Shown: positions 49,180-62,633 of the stretch, in pieces
How the letters are laid out: every line of letters starts with the position of its first letter
Numbering within the stretch: position 1 is the stretch's first letter
NCBI GenBank assembly: GCA_026225945.1
Contig: JAMJFZ010000856.1
Location: 496,001-560,000, forward strand
Reading direction: 5' to 3'
Source: Cricetomys ansorgei
Lineage: Eukaryota > Chordata > Mammalia > Rodentia > Nesomyidae
Length of the DNA stretch: 64,000 bases
Notes under the pieces: generated by a model
Told to the model about the DNA's origin: nothing
What the model saw: the letters and a program-made list of their open reading frames with translations, nothing else
The model's database searches: none
Made by a program: the position numbers and the translations under genes

Positions 49180-49340
49180 CCATCTCACTTTTAAACAAAC
49201 TTGGAGCGCCTGTGTCACTCACCCAAGCTCACGCAGCTATCAGGACTCAAACGTCAAATTTCCTGGTCACACTTGGCCACTACACAAGGCTACAATGGCA
49301 ACTCCACTATGAGAGTGAACTTGCTGCCAGTGGGGTCACC
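49180..49340 (-). mobile_element. MIR-like ancient SINE (right)
   Basis: Mirror of 12600-12765. Confidence 0.4.
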
Positions 49341-49704
49341 GCCCTTATCTGGCCTTACTTTCTCGGGGTGACCAGTGAAAAGGGATTTCCCTGGCTTTAC
49401 TGCCCATGTGGCAGTTTCTGCTCAATGAGGCCTGAAAGTTTCTGAATGATACACCGTCCCCGTGTACTTTATAAACTACTGGTTCAAAGAGCACTTTGGG
49501 TCACACAAAACTGAAGCTCAGTTACCCTTGGGTTCAACTCCAAATCACTAAAAGAAGTATGCTTTTATTTTTATCAAAAGCAAGCTCCTAGGATTTCCTT
49601 GTACTATCTTTTCAATTGTACACCTAAAACTATTTAAAATATTGTTGTGGTTGTTGTTGCTGTTGTTGTAATTTTGTTGTTTTAACTAAGTAATTAACCA
49701 ACTA

Positions 49705-49930
49705 AATCCTAAACTGGGTGTGGCAGCAGACATTCAGAATGCCAGCACTCAAGAAGGTAGGACAGGATAGAAGGCTCAAGGCAAGGCTCAGCTACATAAT
49801 GAGGCTTTGTCCAGGTAAACAATTTTTTTTCAACATAAAACAGGCTTGGTAGTGTGTGCCTGTAGCCCGAGCACATGGGAATCAGAGTCAGGAAGATGCC
49901 AACAGGTTTGAATCCACAAAGATAAAAGAA
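49705..49930 (+). mobile_element. Two B1-like SINE monomers (right)
   Basis: Mirror of 12010-12235; a CAA/TTG simple repeat lies just outside it at about 49640-49685. Confidence 0.5.
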
Positions 49931-50089
49931 ATGAAAACAAGCTCTTAATTTCAAAAGAAGTTTGGTCTCTATTATATTTGACATGTCAGGTTACCAATCG
50001 GAGCACACTCAGATTAAAGGGTGACTGTGACTCACGGACAACTCTTGTTCTCTACAGTGGAGGAAATGCCATTCTTTCCCTCCTGGGAT

Positions 50090-50285
50090 AAAACAAAATT
50101 CGAGGCGCGAAAGCAGGCTGGTGATTGCCACCAAGCCCAACAACCTGAGTTCCATTCCTAGAACCCACATGGTAGAAAGAGAGAACAGATTCCTATTTGA
50201 GTTGTTCTCTGACCTCATACACACACCTGCTTCCCCCATACAAAAAAATAAATCTAATTTAAAATTTTTTTTAAAGATTCATGGA
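50090..50285 (+). mobile_element. B3/B2 SINE (right)
   Basis: Mirror of 11660-11850, with tail aaaaaaataaatctaattt. Confidence 0.65.
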
Positions 50286-50299
50286 AGCACATAAGGAAC

Positions 50300-53215
50300 A
50301 AGAAACCTTTCAAATGTTGAATTTTTTCAAATCAAGGAATCTAAGAATTAAGTCACAGCATTCAGAAAGAAAAATACACTGCAAGTATGCAAATATGATC
50401 TATCAATTTTAAGATGCTCAGAATATCATAAATGTTTACATGTTTAAATGTTTACAAAAATGCTTTAGAATTTTAATAGTTATACTATTAAATATTATTA
50501 ATTAATTAATTAATTAATCATACTATTCTTAACTACGTATTAGCCTGACACTATATTTGCCAATGTCTCATGCAAGTATTTTAAACAACTCTGGCAGTTA
50601 CATAAAGACAATCTGCATAACCCTTTACCAGGCCCCGCCCAGTGCCTGCTACATATTAGGTGCAGCAGAAAGCGCCTTCTAAATGAATGAGAATTCAAAA
50701 CATTATTTGGGGACTGTCTTTAGCTGGCAGAACAATCCTGTATTTTCTTAATGAGCTCACCTACTTAAGATATAGTTACTAATGTCTCCTTCTAGTATTT
50801 TCCTTTTTGTTTATTTACTTTGACAGGACCTTGCTTTATAACCCTGGCTAGCCTAGACATTTGGCATGTCTTTGACTTTTCAAGAAAATGTTCATGGCAT
50901 AGCATTAGGCCTATGTTGCCGTTTCAGTGTGGAGATCAAGAACCACATGGTAAAACCATGGCCTAAGGAAAGTGTTGAATGCAAAATGTATGGAAACAAA
51001 TAAGAGCTAGAGATAGTGGAAATGATGCCATTAGAAAGCAGGCAGTGATCCTGCAAGAGAATGGTGAGCCCGGCCTGCCAGCGCAGGTTAGAGGTTGTGT
51101 TCACCCGTCTCCAGCAGATATTAGAATGTGAAAAGGACCAGAAGAAGCTGAGACATAGACAGAAGCACATTCCATTCTGGATTCAGTGAAGTCAGCAGCC
51201 TGAAAGGGTATTTTCTACAACCCTGGGTCCACTCTACAATGCATCGATTCTGCCCACCGCTATGTGTTCAGTTAATTGAGAATGTGGTTCTTTTTATGCA
51301 GTTGCATGTGCTTCTCTTTGGATACTTATTATGTGAAATAAGTGGCTGTGTCTAATTAAGGAGAAGAGTAACTGTTGGAAACACTGGATGGTTTCATGTC
51401 CTCTTTCAGGCAAAGAAGCCTCCGCTATACAAATGGACAGATGTCGACAGACAGACTACCTCAGGCGAGCCCTGTGCTCAGCTGCTCTCCATCAGGGAGA
51501 AACACATTAACATTTTTTTAAGACAAAGATTTCACTGAAATCAGGTGCAAGCCCACATGGGACTAAATCTTGGATGTTCCTTATTAGCCTTGCCACTTTA
51601 TGTATGCTTTTTATATATTTTATATTCAGATTTTAAGAGACCCCTAAAAATCTGAAGATTCCACCCCCAGACTCCATTGTATCTAGCAAGGTGCTGAGCC
51701 CCACAGCACATGGAGCATCAGGCAGAGAGTATGGTGCTGACTCAGAGGGTCTGATTTTTGTAGCTGGTTCTGTGTCTCCAGAGCACCAAAGTACTGCTGC
51801 CTACTGGCCACGTGTGGTTGGGAGGATCTGGCCTTTCTGGACACTAACCTGAATTTTTGGGCTGCTTACATTTTTGCTTGTCCAATTTTTGAAAGGTCTT
51901 ATAACAAGAAATTTCATTGCAAGAGACCAGAGCTCTAAATTGAACTGTTTGCTCTAAACAGTGATTATGGGTGTTCACTTCTATTCCTCTCCATATTCAG
52001 TGCTAACAGCACCCACTCAGCTAGAGTCTAACCACTCGGTATAAAAAGCATACTTTTCATTTACCTTTCATGGTTTGAGTCTGCCCCATATAGCTCTCTA
52101 CAATCTGATAGACATGAACCCAGGACTAAGTTGTAGCTACTGTAATACAGGAAAAAATATTATGAGCGGTTTCTAGTAGGGCTCCTTAATAAGAAATGTG
52201 GGTGTAACACCTTCCTTCCAATCCTTTGCTCTTTCCTCTAATTGGACATTAGAGCTTCCACAAGCATCTCAAAGCAAGAGGTGGGCTTCCAGATAAAAGG
52301 CTTCGACACCAAAGCAAAAGACAGAAGGACCCGAAGCCTCAGAAGTCCATGGTAGCCATCCAATAATTATCTCTAGATCAGTTAAGGAAGAGAAAGAAAG
52401 AAAACACCTGTGGTGAGCCACTCTCCTTTGCCTTCTCCTGCTACATGGAGCTATTCCAGTTCCCAATGGGATATAACATGCCACCTAACTTCTGGACTTT
52501 AATTCTTCACTTACCATAAAGTCACTGGGAATATCACATCCACATGGCCACAGACAAGTTTTATAATTTCTTAAGACCTCATTACGTCTAAGTAATGAAG
52601 CAGCTATTAAAATTGTATGGCATCAAGGACATAAATAGCCTAGCTTGGTGCCTAGATGTGATGTTATCTGCTGCCCTTCAACTGAGATATAGCTGCGTCT
52701 GCTGTACCCACCCCCAAGGCCAGTGATTCACCATGCTACCCAAAGATGCCTTTGGGACAGATCCAGCACAGGATCTGCAAACCTGGTTCATGTCTTCTGT
52801 GATTTCCTTAGTCAATGCCCCTGCCTTTGTGTGGAATTCTCTTTGTTGACCTGTCTATTTAATTTCAATGTAGTCTAGAACACTTTTCCAAGTTGATAAC
52901 ATTACTTAAAACAGTTTGTTGCTATTTACAACACAATAGTACTAAGACTGGTTTATATCACCAAGTGAGAGTCGATTCTTTCTCCATTTTACAGAAGAAA
53001 AGAAAATGAGAAATTTAGGTAATGAGGGGAAAGTATTTCCATTTTATTATCATTTTTTAACTCTTTATTATGGAAGTTATGAAGCACACACAAAAGTAGA
53101 TAAAATTACGCAGTGGGTTCCTCTGTACCCCACAACCCACATCAACCATACCAAGCCACAAGCAATCTTCTTTCGTATGAGCAGCCCTAACTTTATTCAC
53201 TCACTCATTCATGTA
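50300..53215. other. Unique-looking stretch, no gene seen (right)
   Basis: Mirror of 8730-11640. Short reading frames here match those of the left arm only because the arms are alike; none looks protein-like. Confidence 0.5.
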
Positions 53216-53300
53216 CTTAGCTTTTTACTTCCAAGACTGGGGGTCAATCCAGAGCCTCATGCATATTAGGTAACTAAGCTGTACCCCCAGGCCCCTGAAT
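53216..53300 (-). mobile_element. ID/B4-like SINE (right)
   Basis: Mirror of 8644-8725. Confidence 0.5.
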
Positions 53301-53764
53301 GTTTTTAAGCACATTTCAGGATTCAGACTATTTATCATTAAATATTTCAATATGCAATACTTTAAATGTTTTGTCGGGGGTGAGGAGCTATCAGATTTTC
53401 TCCATGCCAAAAGCAGAGCAAGATGTATCCCCCTGCTTGTTGGGAAGCTACTCACCCGTTCCTTGTCAGGAACAGGTGACAGAGAAACCTGTTACCTTCC
53501 TGTCTGCTAACTCCTAGTGGAAAAGACACAGCATCCATTCAGGTCCCTGTCCCTGCCCACCCCATCCACACCACAGCACCTTTCTGGCTTATAGTCTTGG
53601 GCCTGGCAACCCAGGAGATCTGGAAGCTATTGTGGGATGGAGGTTTGTTACAGCCAAAGAAACTTACAGAATATTAAAGCAGAAAGGAACTGTAGCGGAC
53701 AGGAGATCCCCTCAAATTTAGAGAAAAGTGAACAAATTGATTCACATCGAAAATGCAAATCCAA

Positions 53765-54060
53765 TTACAGGACTGTGCTGGCTGGTTTTGGTGTCAACTT
53801 GACACAAGCTAGGGTCCTCTGAAAGGAAGGAATCTTAATTGAGAAAATGCCTCCATGTGACTGGCCTGTGGGCAAGCCTGCAGGGTATTTACTTGATTGA
53901 TAATTGATGTGGGAGGGCTAGGTGCACCATGGGTGCTACTCCTGGCAGGTGGTCCTGGACAGAATAAGAAAACGAACTGAGCAAACTTGGGGGTGGGGTG
54001 GGCAGGAGGATGACAAGTCAGTAAGCATAGATTTGGATGTGTAGTCCCTCCCCATAGGCT
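53765..54060 (+). repeat. Rodent dispersed repeat (right)
   Basis: Mirror of 7912-8200, in sense: gtgtcaacttgacacaagct, gagaaaatgcctccatgtga, ggtggtcctggacagaataa. Confidence 0.55.
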
Positions 54061-54230
54061 CAGAGATTTGAATGCTTAGTCCCCAGTAGGTGAATTGTTT
54101 AGAAGGATTAGGAGGTGTGGCCTTGTTGAAGGAGGTGAGTCGAATGGGATTGGGCTTTGAGGTTAAAAAGCCTGCACCAAACCCAAATCAATAAAAGTTT
54201 AGTTGGCACTAACTCTGTAGTGATCAAAAA
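54061..54230 (+). mobile_element. MaLR-like LTR 5' part
   Basis: The segment gaatgcttagtccccagtag followed by aggattaggaggtgtggcct is characteristic of a widespread rodent LTR-type repeat. Only the 5' part is present; it lies in the right-only block. Confidence 0.45.
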
Positions 54231-54384
54231 CATGGTCTTTAAAGAGACTTGAGCATCTAGCCTGAAAGTTTGAAATTGGGAAAAAAAAAAAAAAACAAAC
54301 ACATTTCTTTGAGCCATAATTTCCTCTTTTCTAGATGAAACTTCACTGCACTCGTTGGCTGTGCATATTAGTTACCACAGTGGT

Positions 54385-55380
54385 CCTGGCTGTTTTACAT
54401 TGCTATAACGAAGTATGTGGGCTGAGGTCCTTTTAAAATGGTTCATGAGGCTCACAATTCTGTCGACTGGAAGGACCAAACAGCATCCATAGTACAGCTG
54501 GCAGAGGCTCCCTGCTGTGTCATAATGGGAGGGGGAGGGGTTAAAGGAACCAGGACACAGAAGGGGCATCAGCTTGAGGAGGATCCAAGAGAGAGAAAGT
54601 CAAGGCTGGCTCTTGATAAAGCCCAATCTTCACAAGAATGAATCTCCTCTCTGTGATGGGAATTAAATCTAGGGTCTTACATGTGCTACATGCTAAGCAT
54701 GCACTTGAGAGAGCCAGCACCCCTAGTGGTGGGGGCACTGACCCTGCCTCCCTGTTTAATGTCAAGTATTCACTTTCCCAGAAACACTTGTTTCCTCATG
54801 ACAGTTAACTAGCCAATCCAGTATTCAAGTCCTGACCAATCAGAGAGATCCCCTGTTTCCTTTAAAAACCCATGTGGCCAGCTTTCTGGGTCAGCCATCT
54901 TGTATGCTGCCTGACCCCTGCATGGAGGAAGCGTTGTGTAATAAAGTGCCTTTGCTTGTTGCATACGTGGCCTCGGTGGTCTCTGTGTGGCAAATGTCGG
55001 ACCTTACAGCACTCTGTCTCAAAACTGTATCCCAACCATCTTTTTATTTTATTTTTTTATTTTGAAGTTTACCCAGTTAGCTTTGAACTCATTCTGTAAC
55101 CCAGGCCAGGCCTTGAATTTGGGATTCCCTTGCCTAAGCCTCCTGAGTAACTGGGATTACAGATTTATACCAACAGGCCCAGCATGAGTCCATTCCCCTG
55201 AGCCACTACCACAAAACAACGTTAACCCATTCATGGGCTTGGAGGCCTCATGACCGAATATTCTTACACGAAGCCCATCTCTTAAAAGGTCCACTGCTCT
55301 CACAGTGCAACCCTGGGGACCAAGCTTTCAGCACATGAACCCTTGGGAGACAAAGCATACCTAAAACAGCAGACATAATA
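54385..55380 (-). mobile_element. MaLR-type LTR, antisense, interrupted
   Basis: The 3' end is near 54385 (ttttacattgctataacgaa) and the 5' end near 55240-55370 (ccatctcttaaaaggtccac and following). Both match the layout of MLT1/MST-type LTRs on the - strand. An ID-like piece (about 54655-54725) and a B1/B4-like piece (about 55060-55185) lie within it. Confidence 0.5.
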
Positions 55381-56040
55381 CACATTTTCTTTAAGCAATA
55401 AAAACAAGCACTCTTTCCGGAAAATTCTCCACTTCTGTGGCTGGAGTTGGAGCTGCCCCAGTCCTACCCAGAACAATATCTAAAATGAAGCTAGGTCAAC
55501 AGGTGTTCTGAGAACCAGAAAAGAAATCAGACTGAATCTTACCCCAGAGCAAAGAAGACACACAGCAGGCCTAGGACCCAAATTACCGACCAGTGGGGAT
55601 AGGATATCTAAGAAAAAAAATGTTGCCAAAGAGAAGTAAATTTGAGAGAAGGAGGTTAGACAGCATCCCAGCATTCCAAGGACAGTTTTTAAATTCAATT
55701 GATTTGCACTGTATCTGTGGCATGGAGCCAAAAGAATTCTACTTACTACAGGACAGGATGCTTACATCATTGTGACCCAGCGCATTCAAGTTTTTATTTG
55801 CTCATATAAATGAATTATTTCTTCCCTATTATACATCGGGAGAAAAAACTAAGATGCTTACATAAAAGCTTACTTTAAAATTTTCGTGAGCGTTGTTAAG
55901 CTTTAGACGAAAATGGAATCCCAACCTATGCAACGACATCTTCTATGCATGTTCAGGCTAGAACTGATATGTATACAATACTTCATGGTCACAAAGCAGA
56001 GCACTGGCCTGAAGAAATAGAATGCCATCCACCAGTGAGC

Positions 56041-56435
56041 AGTCACTGTGTGCTGGTGAGTCATCTGAGAAGAAGGAATCTTAACTGAGAAAATGCCTGT
56101 CACGTTGGCCTTTTGGAAAATCTGTGGGGCGTTTTTGGTTTTTTGGTTTTGGGTTAATGCTTGATGTAAGAAAGTCCAGTCCACTGTGAGCAGTGTCAAC
56201 CCTAGGTAGATGGTCCTGTGGTGTATAAGAAAGCGGGCTGAGCAAGCTAGGCACAGCAGACCAGTAAGCAGCACCTGCCCACTGGGTCTGCTTCAGTTCC
56301 TGCCTCGAGGCTCCTGCCCTGACTTCCCTCAGTGAAGGAGTGTGACCTGGGAGTATGAGATGCACTAAAACTTTTCCCTCTGTAAGGTATTTTTGGTCAC
56401 AGCAACGAAAACCAAACTAGGCAAAAACAAACAAA
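56041..56435 (+). repeat. Rodent dispersed repeat, second copy
   Basis: Shares the layout of the element at 53765-54060: a gaggaatctta-like start, then a tataagaaagcgggctgagc segment, ending with tttttggtcacagcaacgaa. Present only in the right arm. Confidence 0.5.
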
Positions 56436-56659
56436 CAAACAAACATAACTTTCCACTTTTTTTCTAGTGGCCACAACTAAAAGCTAACGTAAAACAAATT
56501 AGTTCAGTTTTACAGTACCTTTCATTAGGTCAGTAGATACAAAGTATTGGTGCTTCACTGTGGAGTCAGTAACATTCTCTTCCTGCTACATACTTGATAG
56601 GCTTTGCATTTTACATTTACAGTGTATTTCATTTTGCACTCGCCTCCTAGAGTTATGGC

Positions 56660-56840
56660 TACTGTGTGATTCAGCACAGATATAAAACGTTTCAATCTTC
56701 CTAACAACCCAAGAAGACAAGCTTTTGTAGTCATAAATGAGAAAACTAAAACTCAAAGAAGTAAAGATCGTTTTCCAACATCAGCTAATCAGTGCAAAGC
56801 CTAGGCTCCAACCTTGGCCTCTAGCCTCTACCTCTGAAGC
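56660..56840 (-). mobile_element. MIR-like ancient SINE (right)
   Basis: Mirror of 7585-7760. Confidence 0.45.
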
Positions 56841-57176
56841 TCTGCACCTCACTGCGTGGTCTGCAGAGTAAGAACCATGCTCAACATGATCCTGAAATAT
56901 GGTCACATCAAAGATGCATAGGATAAGGCCCCACCCACACAGTGCATCTCACAAATATGAGGACTCTATTTCCTCTCAGATCACAGACAGCCTTTAATGA
57001 AAATAATCTCCATATCCATACTTCTCTGTGTATGGGGATTCACGAATGGAATTAATTACTGTCGATAACATATGGCTTCCTTCCACGCACATTCTCTAGC
57101 CCGCGGGGTACCCGCTGTGTTCACAAAAAACAAATGTATGTGTGCATGCATATATATGAAATGCATGTGCACACCA

Positions 57177-57191
57177 ACACGCGTGCGCGCG

Positions 57192-57234
<43 letters not shown>
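57177..57234. repeat. CA microsatellite (right)
   Basis: Mirror of the tract at 7188-7262; begins acacgcgtgcgcgcgcac and continues as CA. Confidence 0.9.
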
Positions 57235-57235
<1 letters not shown>

Positions 57236-58237
57236 TACTTCCATAGCTCTTACTATTTCCAAAATGGCTAGAACAATAAATACACGTTTTGTTAAAGTAT
57301 TTGGCCTTTAGTTCCTAAAGCAGGTTTAGAGCCATAAAGAATAAAAACTGTCCTTGTTATGATTCTGGGGCAATTTGGGCCTCAGAACAACACCTCTCTC
57401 TGACCTTCTACCTTCCTTTTATCTGCACTGTTCTACTGAAAGCTCACCATAATAGCTAGGATTTCTCTTCTCCAAGTCAGATAACTAAAACCAAAAATGT
57501 ATTATAACCTCCTGCTTCTCCTGTCTTACATCTGACCAGAAAGACATTCTTGGCCTGCCTTGTCTAACAATGGCTCCTAAGACCTTCATTTCACCCTGAG
57601 TCCTGTCCTGTACCAGAAAGGAAGGCATGTGTACAAGGGACCAGGAAGAATCTGGACAGACAGGCTGTGCTGGGTTCTTTGTGTCTGAGAATTAGGTGAT
57701 AACCTTCTACCCAGTCACATTGCTATACTATCGCCAATGCTTCAGTCACATTTATACAGTGAAGTTCTCCATAAAAACCAGCAGAAGGGTTCGGAGAGCT
57801 TTTGGGTAGCTGAACCTGTGAAGACTGAGGAAAGTGAAGAGGAACTTGTCCACGGTCCCCGGAGCAGCCAGGCCCCTGCCAGACAGTTTCATATATGTGT
57901 CCTCATTCAAATCCTTATTTGTAGTCTTACAATAAACCAATAAATGCATTTTCCTGGGTTCTGTGAGCAACCCTGGCAAATGAACTGAGCCAAACCAGGG
58001 AGCTATAGGGACCTGCTTGTAGCCAGCCAGTCAGAAGCCCAGAGGCCTGGACTCCTGACTGATGCCTGAATAGTCCTTTGCAATTGAGCCCTTAATGTGT
58101 GGAATCTGGTGCTGCCCACAAGTAGGCATGGGCAGAACTGAATTGCCAGCTGAAATCTGCTACGGACTTGATTGTTTGCTAGCTGGTGAGGAGAGATCCC
58201 CATGTATTTTGAGATCTTGGAAGTGGTGTGTGCTACA

Positions 58238-58275
58238 GTAGTACAGTAAAAGTACAGTAATAGTACAGTAAAAGG
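58238..58275. repeat. Short tandem repeat of agtacagta type
   Basis: About three imperfect units (agtacagtaaa, agtacagtaat, agtacagtaaa) in the right-only block. Confidence 0.7.
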
Positions 58276-58284
58276 AATGGAGCT

Positions 58285-59205
58285 TGCCTTTCCTCACTGT
58301 CACGGGAGCACCCAAAGTGCCTACGTTGAAGCCCTACTCCCAGCCCCCAAAACGTGATGGTATATATTGGAGATGGGGACCTTCAGGAGTAATTGGGTTA
58401 AAATGAGGTCATGAAGGATGAGGACTCAGCCCAAGCAAGACAATTATACCTTCCCTTCTAAGGCTTAAAGAAAGTTGTGGCAGAGGGGGATTGAAAGAAA
58501 GTAAGAATCTGAAGAAAGGGAGATCTTCCAAATGGCCATTGCAATCATGAACTCACAGTGATTGTCGCTGCCTGCACTGGGCCAGCACAACAATGGACCC
58601 ATCAGCAATCAGGCAGGGACAGGGGAGGAGTCAGGGTGCCCAACACTCACTGCATGCTACTTGCTACTAATAAGATTCAGGAAGAGGGAGAACCTTTGCC
58701 TTCAGCTGTGTGCCCACCGACGAACTCACCAAATTCCAATGGAGAGCATCAAGCCAGTGGTCACACAGATGGCTCTAAATGGACCACAAGACAATGCCAA
58801 AAGTTTAAAATCCGAGAAAGAAACTGGAAGGGAGGAGAGGGAGTTGATAAGAATGGAAGGAAGATAAGAGGTGATGGAGAGAGACAGAGAGAGAGAAATC
58901 AGAATACATTCTACATATGCATGAAATTGTAATAAAAAATAAGTCAATTTTTAAAATATTATTTTTAAATGATGAATTCATGAGCCTGGAGTCCTGTGAA
59001 GGGATTAGTAACTATAAAGGAGCAGAGTGATCAGAGTTTTCCATCATGTGAAGACATAGCGAGAAAGTGGCTCCCTACGAGCCACAAAAAGGTCTGCACC
59101 AGGTCCTTAGTTAGCCTTAGTTATGTAGTCCTCCATACAGATAAAATAAATACCTGTTGTTTGTGCCACCAGTCTGTGATACTTTGTTACAGCAGCTTGT
59201 GTCAA
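58285..59205 (+). mobile_element. MLT1-like LTR, interrupted
   Basis: Begins near cctacgttgaagccctactc and continues through aggtcatgaaggatgaggac. It ends near ccagtctgtgatactttgtt, which is the usual 3' end of MLT1/MST LTRs. The middle (about 58480-58960) is occupied by other sequence ending in an A-rich L1-like tail. Confidence 0.55.
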
Positions 59206-59560
59206 GACAGTCCAAGAGTTACTGGACTATCTCCTTGCCTACGCCCTAGAGATCCATGGGCTTCCTTGGCTCAGCTTCTCCCAAACTAGCCAGCTGTGAG
59301 ATGAGACCCACCGGGAGAAGCTGGTCCCAATATCTGATGCCACAGGCACAGAGCAGCCGAGTGTGGCCCAAATCATCTGAGCTAATGCACCTGATTCCTG
59401 CCAGCAGAAAAGTGAGCTAAGTGTGTGCTGTCTCTAGCCACTCCATTCAGAGGGTTCTTCGTAGAGTAAAACCTAAGTGACACATGAACGTGCTTCAGAA
59501 TTGCTGTAATAAAAACATGTACTGCCTCTGGGTAAGAAAGTGGGTTGAAAGCTGCCTCAT

Positions 59561-59700
59561 AGTAAGGGCTGATGGCACACACCTTTAAACCCAGCACTCA
59601 AGAGGCAGAGGCAGGAGGCTCTCTGAGTTTGAGGTGAGTCTGGTCTATATAGTGAGTTCTAGGCCAGCCAAGACTACATAGTAAGACCCTGTCTCATAGA
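59561..59700 (+). mobile_element. B1 SINE (right)
   Basis: Mirror of 6440-6582, in sense, ending with gaccctgtctcatag. Confidence 0.8.
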
Positions 59701-60504
59701 AAGTAAGAATGTGCTTCAGAAATCCACAAAAGGAATAAGATTCCTGGAAAAATGCAAAGAAAGAGAAGCGCATGGAAAAGGAGTGGGTAGCAGGTGAGAG
59801 GGGGAAAGATAGACCTGGGTTCAAATCTTAGCTCCACCATCCAGTGTTAAGTCATCCAAAGCTCATTAAACGTTCAACTGCAACCTCCCCCAGAGTCGCT
59901 TTAAGGATGTGCACAGTCTCCAGCAGCCAGCCTTCAATAGGCACTCAGCACAGCTCGGATCCCTTCCTCAGCTACCCCTCATGTGCCCAGCGTGGCCCAC
60001 AGGGTTACGACTCAGGTGCACTCATGTAGACTGCACTATCACTACATTTTATTGTTAATTCATTCCCAACTGCTTTCCCATACTGAGCAAGTCACGTGAC
60101 TAAAAACCCACATGATAAATTATTAAATACCTTGTGAAGTCTGTGCTATGGCTCAGTCCAGACTAAGAGAAGCCCATGGTGTAACTCTCAATGGGAGATT
60201 AAATTCCTGAGGCTAGCAGAGTGCTCCTGGTATAAGTCCTGAAGTCTAAACTTTGAGTGCTGATGCCCAGGAGGGAAGAGTTGTGAGCACCAGATCCAAG
60301 AGACAAAGACCTAACGTCCTCTCGTCGTTTTGTACTGTCTAACTGCCCTCAGCCTAAATGGACGGCCCCTGCCTACACTGAGGGCAGAGCTTCCGTTCTC
60401 GGTCCGTGACTCACATGCCAGGCACTTAGGACACAGACGCCCCCTACAACAACGTTTTACCAGTTCTCCAGGTAATCCTCACGCCAGCCAAGTTGACAGC
60501 ATCA

Positions 60505-61640
60505 CAGAGATGAAAGAGCTTTACACTGAAAAGAAATTGGAGAAGACACAAATAAATGGCAATACATCCTGTGCTTTAATGCTGTTAAAGTGTCCCGCCA
60601 AGCAAAACAAATTACAAAATCACTATCAAGTACCAGTGACATTAACCATAGAGAAAAACATCCTAAAATCCATGTGAAATCACAAAAGACCCCAAACAGA
60701 CACAACCACTTAAGCAAAAGAAGCAAAATCAGAGGCATCAAACTATTTAATTTCAAATTACACTACAAAGCTATCGTTTCAAACCACATGATACTAACAC
60801 AAAACTGACATGTAGGCCAACGGGACGGTCTAGAGAGCCCAGACATAAATCCACACATTTAGGCCTTCCTGACTTTCAACAAGGATACCAAGAACACACA
60901 ATAGGGAAAGAGTAAGAAAATGAATGATAAAATAGACATATCTCAAAATAAGACATAAAATGGCATACCAACAGGTACATGGAAAAGTGCTCAGTATCTC
61001 TCATCATCAGGGTAGTACAAATCAAAACCACAGCGTGCTATCACCTCATGCTTAAAATAACTACTACCAAAACAAGACAAAGAGTACATGCTGACAAGGA
61101 TGTAGAAAATGGATGCCCCACACACATACACACACATTCTCTGCATGGAAATGTATAGCTATTGTGGAAAACTGTTACAGGTTCCTCAGAATTAAAAATA
61201 CAACAATTACATGACCCTGAAAACCTACAACTTGATATATATTCAAATGAGATGGAATCAATGTGTCAAATAAGTTCTCCCACCCCCATATTATTTACAA
61301 TAGCTAAGATACTGAAACAAGCAAAGTTTCTGTCACTATAAAATTGGATGAAGAAAATGTGGTATGCATACACGATGGAATACTATGTATCTACAAAAGA
61401 AAGGAATCCCATCATTTGGGACAACACGGATGGACTGAGAGGATGTTTTGTTAAGTGAAATAATCAAGGCACAGAAAGACAAATGCCGCATGATCTCATA
61501 TGTATGTGGAATACAAACAATTGGTACAAACAGAGAGTAAAATGGGGATTACCAGAGACTGGCATGGTGTGGGGTGGAGTAGGGGTAGAGAAACGTTAGA
61601 GGAGACATCATGACAGAAATACGTTTAAGGAGTCCACTGA
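60505..61640 (+). mobile_element. Old L1 fragment, ORF2 end and 3' UTR (right)
   Basis: Mirror of the L1 piece at 4480-5643, here in sense orientation. The order is ORF2 3' part (around 60520-60910) followed by the 3' UTR (around 61330-61620). It has no intact reading frame and is a truncated fossil. Confidence 0.75.
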
Positions 61641-61886
61641 ATGGCACTGTGACCTCAAAGATGGCTTCTTATATTCTTAAAACTATAGAAACTGTGTAGT
61701 TGTATTGTCATCATGAAATGATAATTATGTGAAGTAATGTGCTTGTTAATTATCTAGATTCAACCACTCCACAATCGTATGTGTATGTGTGTGTGTGTAT
61801 TTCTATATCTGTATATAAATGTCATGTTGTACACTATATACACAACACACATACATGTATGTAAACTTGTAAAGAATAATAAAAGA

Positions 61887-61972
61887 ACATAGAGCTGTAG
61901 CTCAATGGCAGCGCACTTGTTTACCGTGTGCGTTCCTGGGTTCCTGGGTTCGATCGCTAGCACCAAAACGAT
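61887..61972 (+). mobile_element. ID-like SINE (right)
   Basis: Mirror of 4145-4240, in sense: agctgtagctcaatggcagc and gggttcgatcgctagcacc. Confidence 0.6.
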
Positions 61973-62030
61973 TTTTAATGCATGTGTAGCCAAGTCATTA
62001 TTCAAGTTTACTTAAGGGTTTATTTTCTTC

Positions 62031-62211
62031 TTTTAAAGATTTATTTATTTTATTTATATGAGCACCCTATCTGCATGTACACCTGCATAAGAAAAGGGCA
62101 AATCTGACCCCATAGATGGTGGTGACCCATCATGTGGGTGCTGGGAATTGAACTCAGGACTCTGGAAGAGCAATCAGTGGTCTTAACTGTTGAGCCATCT
62201 CTCCAGCCCTT
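62031..62211 (-). mobile_element. B2 SINE (right)
   Basis: Mirror of 3900-4086; ends with gagccatctctccagccct on the + strand. Confidence 0.92.
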
Positions 62212-62633
62212 AAGTGTTTATTTTCAGCAGATCAAATTCATTACAATTTTTAAAAATCAACATATTCTAAAACAAAGCTTTGAAGAAAGAAAGTATAAAA
62301 TGATATCCTTGTGACAGTGAGGAAAATAGGAATTTGTTAAACACAATTCAGAAAGCAGTAAATCAAGATGAAAAATTAGCAGACAACCTTTAAGACTGTT
62401 ATGAATCAGAGGGTCGACAATCGGCAATAAACCACGGGCAAAGCAGGCTTGAGGCCTTAGGGCCAACCTGAGAGTCCCCTCCCCAAAGAAGAGAGCTCTT
62501 GTTTTCCATCAAATGCATCATTACGAAGCTGGATATCAATGTACATTCCTGTAATTTAATATTCATGAGGCTGAAGCAGGAGAATCATGAATTTAAGCTA
62601 GACCAATCTACAAAGTGAGACTCTGAAAAAAAA

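Larger units (their letters stand above)
54061..56520. other. Right-arm block missing from the left arm (2.46 kb)
   Basis: The left arm passes directly from the partner of 54060 to the partner of 56521 at about 7909-7911. The block holds MaLR-type LTR sequence, an ID-like piece, a B1/B4 piece and a second copy of a rodent repeat. These repeats are old and diverged, so the block must predate the duplication and was lost on the left. Only one or two bases of microhomology are visible at the junction. Confidence 0.85.
57369..59225. other. Right-arm block missing from the left arm (1.86 kb)
   Basis: The partner place on the left (6930-7052) carries a truncated LTR instead. The block contains an MLT1-like LTR interrupted by other sequence, plus unique DNA at 57400-58280. 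I see no gene in it. Confidence 0.85.
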
